This document shows, piece after piece, positions 56,940 to 64,000 of a stretch of DNA of 64,000 bases. The DNA is from Gammaproteobacteria bacterium (GTDB lineage: Bacteria; Pseudomonadota; Gammaproteobacteria; Arenicellales; JAANXG01). Positions within the stretch are counted from its first letter, which is position 1. Each line of letters begins with the position of its first letter. The translations under genes and the position numbers were made by a program. The stretch lies in contig JAHEKE010000017.1 of NCBI GenBank assembly GCA_024638505.1, forward strand, positions 1 through 64,000, given 5' to 3'. Below the pieces are notes generated by a model. That model saw only the letters and a list, made by a program, of their open reading frames with translations. It was not told the DNA's origin and searched no databases.

Positions 56940-58319
56940 ATGACAGATTTTCTGTCGCAAGCCGAGGCAATAGTAGGGTCGCAAGGTATGGTCGACCCCG
57001 CGCAACATGCTCCGCTTGTGCAAGACAGGCGAGGCTACTTTCACGGTAAAGCTAAAGCGGTCGTGCGGCCAAAAACTGCGCGGGAGGTCGCGCAAATTGT
57101 TGCATTATGTGCTCGATTTAAAGTTCCGATCGTACCGCAGGGGGGGAACACTGGTCTGTGTGGTGCGGCTACCCCCGACGCAACCGGTGACCAGATCCTG
57201 CTATGTCTGTCGCGTATGGACGGGATCAGGGAAATCGATCCAGTCGGTTACAGCATCACCGTTGAATCCGGCGTTGTGCTTGCGCAACTGCACGATAAGG
57301 TGAGCGAATGTAATCTGATGTTTCCGCTTGATTTGGGAGCCAAGGGGAGCTGCCAGATTGGGGGTAATCTGTCGACCAATGCGGGAGGTATCAACGTGCT
57401 GCGTTATGGCAACGCAAGAGATCTAGTGCTCGGAATCGAGGTTGTATTGTCCGATGGCCGGATCTGGAACGGTTTGTCCAAGCTGCGCAAGAACAACACG
57501 GGCTATGATCTCAAACACTTGTTTATCGGCGCCGAGGGGACGCTGGGTATCATCACAGCCGCCGTGTTGAAGCTGTTTCCAGCCCCCGGCCATCGCCATA
57601 CTGCCTTCGTTGCGGTCAGGGATCCTGCTGCGGCTTTGCATTTAATGGAGAAGATACGCCGGGTGAGCGCCGATGCGCTGATATCGTTCGAATACCTGCC
57701 ACGTCTGGCGCTGGATCTGGTCGGATCTGATCCGCTGGATCACCGCTACGAGCACTACATTCTGTTTGAACTGGTTGCCGGTAGCGTTGAAACGCTGCAG
57801 CAGCAACCGCTTGAGCGGATTTTCGCACAGGGTCTGGAAAATGGAGATATTTTGGATGGAACTATCGCACAGAACGCCGCTCAGCGGGGCGCCCTGTGGG
57901 ATATCCGTGAATCTATTTCCCCGGCGCAACGAGAGTCAGTGAAGAACGATGTTTCCGTGCCGGTGTCATCCGTAGCTGAGCTGCTTGTTCGGGCACCCGC
58001 GCTGATCGCAGCGATCGCTCCAGGTGCCCGGCCGTGTCCGTTTGGCCATATCGGCGACGGCAACATTCACTACAATATTCTTAGCCCGATGGATATGGAC
58101 GCAGATCAATTCAAACAAGTATTCGCAGCTAAGCTCATCGCGGGGGTCAGTGAGCTGGTAATGTCAATGGGTGGAAGTTTCAGCGCCGAGCACGGGGTTG
58201 GCACACTCCGTCGAGCGGAATTTTATCGCTACAAAGATCCGCTTGAAATCGAGCTGATGCGGCGGTTTAAATCTGCGTTGGATCCCGATGATTTATTCAA
58301 TCCTGGAAAAATAATGTAG
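56940..58319 (+). CDS. FAD-binding D-2-hydroxyacid dehydrogenase
   Basis: 459 residues of the FAD-oxidase (VAO/PCMH) fold, D-2-hydroxyglutarate/D-lactate dehydrogenase branch. FAD-binding VPQGGNTGLCGAATPD and GSCQIGGNLSTNAGG, then the metal and substrate-site FGHIGDGNIHYNI and the C-terminal FSAEHGVGTLRR. Exact substrate not decidable from sequence. Confidence 0.9.
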   Translation: MTDFLSQAEAIVGSQGMVDPAQHAPLVQDRRGYFHGKAKAVVRPKTAREVAQIVALCARFKVPIVPQGGNTGLCGAATPDATGDQILLCLSRMDGIREIDPVGYSITVESGVVLAQLHDKVSECNLMFPLDLGAKGSCQIGGNLSTNAGGINVLRYGNARDLVLGIEVVLSDGRIWNGLSKLRKNNTGYDLKHLFIGAEGTLGIITAAVLKLFPAPGHRHTAFVAVRDPAAALHLMEKIRRVSADALISFEYLPRLALDLVGSDPLDHRYEHYILFELVAGSVETLQQQPLERIFAQGLENGDILDGTIAQNAAQRGALWDIRESISPAQRESVKNDVSVPVSSVAELLVRAPALIAAIAPGARPCPFGHIGDGNIHYNILSPMDMDADQFKQVFAAKLIAGVSELVMSMGGSFSAEHGVGTLRRAEFYRYKDPLEIELMRRFKSALDPDDLFNPGKIM

Positions 58320-58331
58320 GCTGCCAGTAGA

Positions 58332-58718
58332 ATGATGCAAACAAAAATAGATTCACAGATCGTTTTTCTCGGGACGCGCAAGCTGGGTGAGACCGGGGAA
58401 TTTTATGAAAGGAATCTGGGGTTGCGCCTGGCTGTGGATCAGGGTATGTGCCGCATATATGAAGTAACCCGCGGCGCCTTTTTAGGTTTCTGCGCCCGGG
58501 ATCGGGTATCCGCAGGAAATGACGTGATTATCTCCTTCGTCACGGATGATGTGGATGGGTTGTGCGAAAGGCTTAAATTGAGTGGGGTGAAGATTGAGCA
58601 GGAGCCTGCTTATCACTCGGAGTTCAAGATCTACCACTGCTTTTTCCGGGATCCGAACGGTTACAGGTTGGAGGCGCAGCGTTTCGATGACCCCGTGTGG
58701 ATGCATGGTAAAGGGTGA
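58332..58718 (+). CDS. VOC family (glyoxalase-like) protein
   Basis: 128 residues with two beta-alpha-beta-beta-beta units: VFLGTRKLGETGEFYERNLGLRL and DGLCERLKLSGVKIE, ending in FFRDPNGYRLEAQRFDDP. The family binds a metal, but no substrate can be named. Its TGA overlaps the next gene start (TGATG). Confidence 0.88.
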   Translation: MMQTKIDSQIVFLGTRKLGETGEFYERNLGLRLAVDQGMCRIYEVTRGAFLGFCARDRVSAGNDVIISFVTDDVDGLCERLKLSGVKIEQEPAYHSEFKIYHCFFRDPNGYRLEAQRFDDPVWMHGKG

Positions 58719-59104
58719 TGGCCAAAAGAATTGGGGGAAATGTCATAACAATTGCATATCCTGGCGTTAAATTAGGCGGCAGCATGATTTTGGGCAGTAT
58801 GGCGATGATATCCAGACAAAGAAAAGAAGAGATAGTCGATCTGTTTGAACGGAAATTGCATAGGGGCCCAGGAAGCACCCAGGAAATAAAGAAAATCCCT
58901 AAGGATGAATTAGAGCAAACTCTGGTGCGCCTGAGTTATCGAGATGAGGACTCCGGATTGCACCTGGTGGTTAATGATGAGATTTACCAGCGCAAGGTGC
59001 AGCTGCAGCAAAAGTGGCTTGCCGTCATCATTGTGATGTTTATTATAAGCTTGGCGGTTTTGTTTGGCGAGGAGTTTATCCCGCTTTTACACTTAGCCCC
59101 TTAA
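58718..59104 (+). CDS. Small single-pass membrane protein, unknown
   Basis: 128 residues. A soluble region with a charged middle (RQRKEEIVDLFERKLHRG, KDELEQTLVRLSY) and one C-terminal helix WLAVIIVMFIISLAVLF. I do not recognise a family. The ATG at 58718 shares TGATG with the VOC stop; the ATG at 58799 (MAMISRQRK) would drop a less convincing N-terminus. No clear ribosome site. Between 59105 and 59280 I see no gene. Confidence 0.55.
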   Translation: MAKRIGGNVITIAYPGVKLGGSMILGSMAMISRQRKEEIVDLFERKLHRGPGSTQEIKKIPKDELEQTLVRLSYRDEDSGLHLVVNDEIYQRKVQLQQKWLAVIIVMFIISLAVLFGEEFIPLLHLAP

Positions 59105-59280
59105 AGACCGCGCTATTTCGAAGCGCACACGCGCCCTACCGGCACGATTTTTCCGGAACGCACAGTCTAAAGTTCGTTTTTCCGCCTGGGATCAATGCCG
59201 GCCGGACAATACCGACACGGATATCGTACCCCCTTATATGCGGGCTTTAGATCAAACGCCTGCAGACGAGGAGAGCTTTC

Positions 59281-59550
59281 TTATCCCGCCTCTTTTTGTA
59301 ACAGTTCGATGGCTTTTTCCAGGGTCTCGACGGACTCGTCGTGCTTGCCCTCATTGTGCAGTTTTTCGCCTTCCTCGCGCAGCTGTTTGACCGACTTGTT
59401 GAGTTCTTCGTCCACTATCGTCTCTTCGTCGAGGTCAGGGTTTGATGAGAGAAATTCGTCGATTTCCGTCATCAGCGCTGGGCAATTGCCCGCCCAGGCG
59501 ACGGGAGCCACTGCCAGCGCCATCACCAGTAACCAGGCTTGAATTTTCAA
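59281..59550 (-). CDS. Small exported helical protein
   Basis: About 89 residues: a signal peptide (KIQAWLLVMALAVAPVAWA, cleavage before GN) and an acidic mature part with two helices (VDEELNKSVKQLREEGEKLH, DESVETLEKAIELLQKE). The TTG at 59550 has AGGAGG 6 nt upstream; the ATG at 59565 would place that ribosome site inside the gene. Family unknown, function unknown. Upstream to 59791 nothing else is clear. Confidence 0.6.
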   Translation of the reverse strand: MKIQAWLLVMALAVAPVAWAGNCPALMTEIDEFLSSNPDLDEETIVDEELNKSVKQLREEGEKLHNEGKHDESVETLEKAIELLQKEAG

Positions 59551-59791
59551 GATAATCCTCCTCATGTTCAGATTTGATTAGATTTGTTCGTTCAATTCTG
59601 CAGGTGTATTTGGGCGTTGGCAAGCGAAATTACATATAAAGTTAGCGTACTCAACATCCGGTTTGATTTTCGGGAGCGACGAACCGTTAAACGAACACGG
59701 CGGCTGTAAAAGCCGTTCCAATCCACGTGTGGAAATATGGTCGTTTTACAAACGGCGTTGAATTATCTGTTCCTGAACCTATGCTGAGTGT

Positions 59792-60295
59792 GTGCGACAG
59801 TTTATTTGCCCCCTCCTGATTCTCGGTTTGGTCCCCACAGCGGGAACAAGCGCTCAGTCCTGCAGCACGTTCGCAGCGTGTGATCAGCTGGCGCGGGCAG
59901 TGCGGGATAAAGACGATCTTTACACTGCACAAGCTCATTATCAAACAGCCTGTTTTGCACCGGTGGCGGAAGCGCTTCTAAATCTTTGTAATAATGCTTG
60001 TCTGGCCGTCACCGCAATAAGTTCTGAACTCGACAACTATGCTTCTGCCTATTCATTTTTCAATAAGGCGTGCAATGATGGTGCGGATGCAGGGTGTTTT
60101 CACTTGGCGTTGTTGGAAAACGATCGCGGTAACGCCCATCGTGCGATGGAAATAATGCAGCCGCTATGCGATCGACAATACGCACAAAGAGTTGGCTGGC
60201 ATCTGATTTCACGTAAAAACGCCGGCTCAATTAAAGAGGCGGAAGTCCAGTGTGACCCAGTGCAGGATCCATCACAATGTTTGAGCATGGGGTGA
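59792..60295 (+). CDS. Cysteine-rich exported protein with Sel1-like helices
   Basis: 167 residues: signal peptide (cleavage near TSA-QS) and a mature domain with ten cysteines spaced as in helical Sel1/TPR repeats (HYQTACFAPVAEALLNLC, FFNKACNDGADAGCFHLALL). Similar to secreted Sel1 proteins, e.g. the Helicobacter cysteine-rich Hcp type, in which disulfides join the helix pairs. GTG start. No operon partner. Assignment is by pattern only. Confidence 0.65.
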   Translation: MRQFICPLLILGLVPTAGTSAQSCSTFAACDQLARAVRDKDDLYTAQAHYQTACFAPVAEALLNLCNNACLAVTAISSELDNYASAYSFFNKACNDGADAGCFHLALLENDRGNAHRAMEIMQPLCDRQYAQRVGWHLISRKNAGSIKEAEVQCDPVQDPSQCLSMG

Positions 60296-60389
60296 GGGTG
60301 CAATCTTTTAGCGCTATTTCATTGAGCCTGTATCCGCATGGTCTATCTTTAATAGTTAAGTAAGTCGATTCCGACTGAATTCAGTAACT

Positions 60390-61637
60390 ATGAGGCAACA
60401 TAAAAGAAAAGTCGCCATTGGCGACGTTAAACGCGGGATGTATGTGGTCGAATTGGATCGTCCCTGGGACGAAGTGCCATTTGAAGCACCTTTTCAAATT
60501 CAGGGGTTTACCATCAGAACGGCCTCCGATCTGGAAAGAGTCAGTAAATTTTGTGATTTCGTGTACATTGATCCCGATGTGGGTGTTTCAGCGGATAATT
60601 ATCTGGACAAAGAAGAGCCGGATACGTCGAGGGAAGTTTACGAGAGACTCTTCGGCGAAGCGCCCGATCTCTCCGAGCCAGTGTATGAGGATCGGCTTAC
60701 GGTCGAAGAAGAGATCGCGCTTAGCCGGGAAATTGTTGAGGACACGCGCCAGGTTTATGAAGGTGTTTTACAGGACCTGAAGGCCGGTAAAACCATCGAC
60801 ACAAAAGAAGTGAAGAAAACCGTCGGATCGTTAGTGGAGAGCGTTATCCGCAACCCGGACGCAGCGGCATTATTAATCAGGCTTAAGCAGAAAGACAGTT
60901 ATACGTACTCCCAGGCCATGGCCGTATGCGTAACCGGTCTGGCGATGGGTCGGCACGTGGGTTTGCCGGAGCGCGAGCTTAATACTCTCGGAACATCATT
61001 GTTGCTGCAGGATGTCGGGAAAATTCAGTTGCCACAAAGCCTCTTGATGAAAACAGAAAAACTGTCACCGCGTGAAAGACATCTTCTGCAGTTGCATGTC
61101 GATGCGTCTGTCACCATGTTGCGGGCTAAAAGCGAACTGGACAGCGAGGCGATCGAGATCATACGTTCTCATCACGAACGATATGATGGGAGCGGTTACC
61201 CGGAGGGTATAAGCGGAGCAGACATTCCCTTGGCCGCTTCGGTTGCTGGCGTGGTGGATACCTACGTTGCCATGACCTCCGAACGTCCATACCGCGAATC
61301 AAAAACGCCTTTCGAGGTCCTTATGTCGTTGTACAACGAGCGAGACAAGCTGTTTCCAGCGGCCGTGGTCGAAACTTTTATTCGATGCATTGGAATTTTT
61401 CCCGTTGGCAGTTTTGTGCAGCTCGATTCAGGTGAGGTGGGAATCGTAGTCAGTCGTAACAATTTCGCTCAACTCAAGCCGCGCATCATGTTAATTCTGG
61501 ACAGCGCAGGTAGCCGACTGAAGCAGACCAGGTCTCTAGATTTAGCTCGTCAGAATAAGGGCGATCAACAATATAAAATTAGAGGCGTTGTTGATCCATC
61601 TGACTACAATCTGAATACGGACGAATTTTTCCTGTAA
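60390..61637 (+). CDS. DUF3391 / HD-GYP protein with degenerate HD motif
   Basis: 415 residues: an N-terminal DUF3391-type domain (VAIGDVKRGMYVVELDRPW; to about 100) and an HD-GYP domain. In c-di-GMP phosphodiesterases the first metal His is in YTYRHS and the HD pair in LLHDIGK. Here these read YTYSQA (Gln175) and LLQDVGK (Gln207-Asp208). His236, HHERYDGSGYP (His261, His262) and D290 remain. Loss of two metal ligands makes classical activity doubtful; it may bind c-di-GMP or act as a partner. A GGDEF-EAL gene follows 38 nt later. Confidence 0.9.
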   Translation: MRQHKRKVAIGDVKRGMYVVELDRPWDEVPFEAPFQIQGFTIRTASDLERVSKFCDFVYIDPDVGVSADNYLDKEEPDTSREVYERLFGEAPDLSEPVYEDRLTVEEEIALSREIVEDTRQVYEGVLQDLKAGKTIDTKEVKKTVGSLVESVIRNPDAAALLIRLKQKDSYTYSQAMAVCVTGLAMGRHVGLPERELNTLGTSLLLQDVGKIQLPQSLLMKTEKLSPRERHLLQLHVDASVTMLRAKSELDSEAIEIIRSHHERYDGSGYPEGISGADIPLAASVAGVVDTYVAMTSERPYRESKTPFEVLMSLYNERDKLFPAAVVETFIRCIGIFPVGSFVQLDSGEVGIVVSRNNFAQLKPRIMLILDSAGSRLKQTRSLDLARQNKGDQQYKIRGVVDPSDYNLNTDEFFL

Positions 61638-61675
61638 TCGAAACTTCAGATGAAAGCGCAAGTCTGTGCAGATGA

Positions 61676-63037
61676 ATGATGAGCGAGCCGCTTGATAGCT
61701 CCAGCGTGCGTCAGGCGACTAAACAGCCGCTGAAAGAGCATAAGGTTGTTGATATTTTTGATTCGCTTACCGGGTTGCTCGGTCGCAAACCCTTTTTTCG
61801 CGTGATTGATGACGAGATTGAAAAATCAAAATTGGGGTGCACCAGTCTCGCTCTGCTGATCATCGACATTGTAGGTCTCCGCCGCATTAATCTGGCAGCG
61901 GGAATCGATGCGGGTGATGCGGTTTTATGTGAGACTGCGAATAGAATACGTGAATCGTTGCGTAATTGTGATTCGGTCGCCCGTATGAGCGGCGGAGAGT
62001 TCGCCGCGCTGTTACCCTCGATGATCAGTGAGGATCATCCCATTCTCGCAATCGATAAAATCCTGCAGGCATTCCACGACCCCATTGAGTTACAGAACCA
62101 GAAGTTAAATGTCGAACTAAGGTTTGGTGTGGCGCTGTACCCGAACACCTGCTCAAGCACGGAGCAGCTTGTTCGGCACGCTACCACGGCATTATTGCAT
62201 GCTACTGCGCGAAGCAGATCGTTCTCTGTGTATTGTGAAGAATCTAAGGACAAGGATCTCGCTGAGTACGCGTTTGCGCTCGAACTGCGAACAGCAGTGG
62301 AGCAGAACCAGCTTGCTCTGCACTACCAACCTAAATGGGACATCAAGGCGCAAGAGGTTACTGCGGCGGAGGCGTTAGTACGCTGGCCGCATCGAGAACA
62401 CGGCTTCATCAGCCCCAATAAGTTTATTCCGATAGCGGAGGAGAGTGATCTGATACGCCCGCTCACAGCTTGGGTGATAAATGAAGCGGTTCGACAAACT
62501 GCAGAGTGGCATCGGGAAGCATTACCAATCGGCATCTCTGTAAATCTGTCTGCCCGGCTGCTACAGGACCCTGAAGTCCCTGAGATAGTAAAGAATGCGC
62601 TGGATATCTGGTCGGTAAAGCCGGAATATCTGACTTTAGAGGTAACTGAGACCGCGATCATGGAGAACAGAGATCAAGGAGCGGAGATTTTGGATCAGCT
62701 AAATGATTTAGGTATTTCGATTTCGATTGACGACTTTGGCGCCGGTTATTCCTCGTTTGCCTACCTCTGTGACTTGCCGGTAGAAGAACTGAAGGTAGAT
62801 AGATCGATCATAACCGGTGCCGCCGCGAATACAGATAGCGAGACCGTACTACGCACCATCATTGATCTAGGGCATAACCTTGGCTTGCTGGTAACCGCTG
62901 AGGGCGTGGAGGATGAGGATAAATATCGATCACTAGAGCGACTCGGATGCGACATTATTCAGGGCTATTTGATCTCACGGCCGTTAGCGGCGGATGACTT
63001 TTTGTCTTTCATGATGCGAAAGCGGCAGGCTGGATGA
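61676..63037 (+). CDS. GGDEF-EAL protein, probable c-di-GMP phosphodiesterase
   Basis: 453 residues. GGDEF domain with SLTGLLGR and IIDIVGLRRIN, but the active motif is RMSGGEFAALLP (residues 105-109 SGGEF), lacking the metal Asp/Glu, so no cyclase activity is expected. The EAL domain looks complete: EALVRW (Glu233), SVNLSARLL, LEVTETAI, SIDDFGAGYSSF, LKVDRS, AEGVEDEDK, IIQGYLISRPL. Hence the likely net role is c-di-GMP breakdown. It probably forms a pair with the HD-GYP gene. Confidence 0.92.
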   Translation: MMSEPLDSSSVRQATKQPLKEHKVVDIFDSLTGLLGRKPFFRVIDDEIEKSKLGCTSLALLIIDIVGLRRINLAAGIDAGDAVLCETANRIRESLRNCDSVARMSGGEFAALLPSMISEDHPILAIDKILQAFHDPIELQNQKLNVELRFGVALYPNTCSSTEQLVRHATTALLHATARSRSFSVYCEESKDKDLAEYAFALELRTAVEQNQLALHYQPKWDIKAQEVTAAEALVRWPHREHGFISPNKFIPIAEESDLIRPLTAWVINEAVRQTAEWHREALPIGISVNLSARLLQDPEVPEIVKNALDIWSVKPEYLTLEVTETAIMENRDQGAEILDQLNDLGISISIDDFGAGYSSFAYLCDLPVEELKVDRSIITGAAANTDSETVLRTIIDLGHNLGLLVTAEGVEDEDKYRSLERLGCDIIQGYLISRPLAADDFLSFMMRKRQAG

Positions 63038-63220
63038 ACAACCTTGTAACAAAATGACCGCTTGACTGCTGTTTAGCCGATAAATCTCAACCGCACGCTG
63101 CTGTAGCAAGGTCCTTCTCCTGTGCGCGGGTTATCTGCTTCTATAAGCGCATCCACGTCTGGGTTGGCTTGGATCAAGAATAAGCGGAGCAATGCACAGT
63201 TTGCTTCGCTTCAATCCGCG

Positions 63221-64000
63221 TCAGCTCAGCGCCAGGCGCACTTGATTACGGCCTCCCTGCTTCGCCTCATAAAGCGCATAATCAGCGGCGCCAATTAAAT
63301 CTTCAGCAGAGGTGTGCTCATCGACCGACAGAGAGGCAACCCCCAGGCTGACGGTCACCCGATCGGCGGTTGGGGAGTTGGGATGTGGAATATTGAGCTC
63401 TTCAACTGCCTTGCGAATCGCCTCCGCGAGCGCCACCGCACCCTCCAGACTTGTCTGGGGCAGCAGCACGGTAAACTCCTCACCGCCAAAGCGCGAAGTA
63501 AGATCGCGCGGACGACGGCCCGCGCTGAATACACACTGAGCAATCTCTTTAATGCAGCGGTCGCCGGCGAGGTGTCCGTATTCATCATTGTAAGCCTTGA
63601 AGTGGTCAATATCACATATAACCAGAGACAGCGCAGTCTTGTCGCGTCTGGCGGCGCGTATCTCACGATCCAGGCTCAGGTCAAAGTTTCGGCGGTTGGG
63701 TATGCTGGTCAATCCATCGTGCAGCGATAGCGCTTCTAACTGTTGATTTGTTTTCAATAAACGATTCTGTGTTTCAAATAGCTCCCGCTCGGCCTGCTTT
63801 TCACGGGTGATGTCGCGAAAAGTAACCACCGCCCCGACCAGCTCGCCATTCTTCATAATTGGCGTGCTCGTATAGTCCACCGGAAAACGGCTGCCGTCTT
63901 TGCGCCAAAAGACCTCATCATCCACGTGGTGCACCCTTCCGTCAGTGAACGAAGCGTGTATATGACATCTATGGGCCGGGTAGGGCATCCCATCCGGATA
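63221..64000 (-). CDS. PAS-GGDEF diguanylate cyclase (5' end outside window)
   Basis: The frame is open to the right edge, so the N-terminus is missing; about 260 codons are visible. It begins inside a PAS domain (YPDGMPYP, then FWRKDGSRFPVDYTSTPI and VVTFRDIT), followed by a coiled linker (QNRLLKTNQQLEALSLHDGLTSIPNR) and a GGDEF domain with RFGGEEFTVLLP, which keeps the metal residues. RPRD five residues before GGEEF is a canonical inhibitory RxxD site. So an active, feedback-controlled cyclase is expected. It converges on the EAL gene. Confidence 0.93.
   Translation of the reverse strand, partial: YPDGMPYPAHRCHIHASFTDGRVHHVDDEVFWRKDGSRFPVDYTSTPIMKNGELVGAVVTFRDITREKQAERELFETQNRLLKTNQQLEALSLHDGLTSIPNRRNFDLSLDREIRAARRDKTALSLVICDIDHFKAYNDEYGHLAGDRCIKEIAQCVFSAGRRPRDLTSRFGGEEFTVLLPQTSLEGAVALAEAIRKAVEELNIPHPNSPTADRVTVSLGVASLSVDEHTSAEDLIGAADYALYEAKQGGRNQVRLALS

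Overview
The window looks like chromosomal DNA of a free-living, aerobic gammaproteobacterium related to the Pseudomonadales and allied marine groups. The inference rests on gene content and order: pilA next to pilRS, comF divergent from bioB, a coxB-ctaD-ctaG-ctaE set with the inverted DUF2909 gene, csp divergent from clpSA, purMN-DUF3108 beside hda, and wrbA-arsC near a yihY gene. Gene density is high. I see no rRNA, tRNA, insertion sequence, phage gene or CRISPR array. Both edges cut through genes: a membrane glycosyltransferase-like gene on the left and a PAS-GGDEF gene on the right.

Layout. 1-5.4 kb: a GT-C/TPR membrane protein, the type IV pilin pilA with a sigma-54 promoter, and its regulators pilR and pilS. 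5.5-8.9 kb: comF, then bioB, bioC and bioD without bioF or bioH. 9-17 kb: a caa3-like cytochrome c oxidase cluster (DUF2244, coxB with fused cytochrome c, ctaD, a 37-residue protein, ctaG, ctaE, DUF2909, SURF1, a SCO-like protein, ctaB) but no ctaA, then hspQ. 17-21.3 kb: an outer-membrane barrel protein, a tas-like aldo-keto reductase, an SDR, a TetR regulator and a hydrolase. 21.3-27 kb: pyrD, an RNA pseudouridine synthase, purB, a lone kinase-like gene, mnmA. 27-31.9 kb: a vitamin B12 uptake locus (btuB with a cobalamin riboswitch, and a btuFCD-type ABC importer). 32-36.2 kb: two exported proteins, a LysR regulator and isocitrate lyase. 36.2-43 kb: csp, clpS-clpA, purM-purN-DUF3108, a CDP-alcohol phosphatidyltransferase and hda. 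43-48 kb: wrbA-arsC, a LysM lipoprotein, yihY, acyP, a lytic transglycosylase and proS. 48.2-50.9 kb: DUF1801, a 2OG-Fe(II) oxygenase, a DUF1989 protein and an exported PIMT. 51-59.1 kb: a 2,4-dienoyl-CoA-reductase-like SDR, nudC, fadB-fadA, a GST, an FAD-linked hydroxyacid dehydrogenase, a VOC protein and a small membrane protein. 59.2-64 kb: two small exported proteins, then three c-di-GMP genes (degenerate HD-GYP, GGDEF-EAL, PAS-GGDEF).

Many genes are tightly packed, with 4-nt ATGA overlaps at pyrD/hydrolase, purM/purN, purN/DUF3108, arsC/wrbA and proS/SLT. Several genes start with GTG or TTG. Metabolically the window covers aerobic respiration, fatty-acid beta-oxidation feeding the glyoxylate shunt (aceA), B12 salvage, biotin synthesis, and surface behaviour through type IV pili and c-di-GMP.

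The parts I find least explained by standard annotation are: the TMTC-like membrane glycosyltransferase beside the pilin; the lone kinase-like protein between purB and mnmA; the 2OG-oxygenase/DUF1989 pair; the HD-GYP protein whose HD motif is QD; and a clear alternative-pairing expression platform behind the B12 riboswitch.
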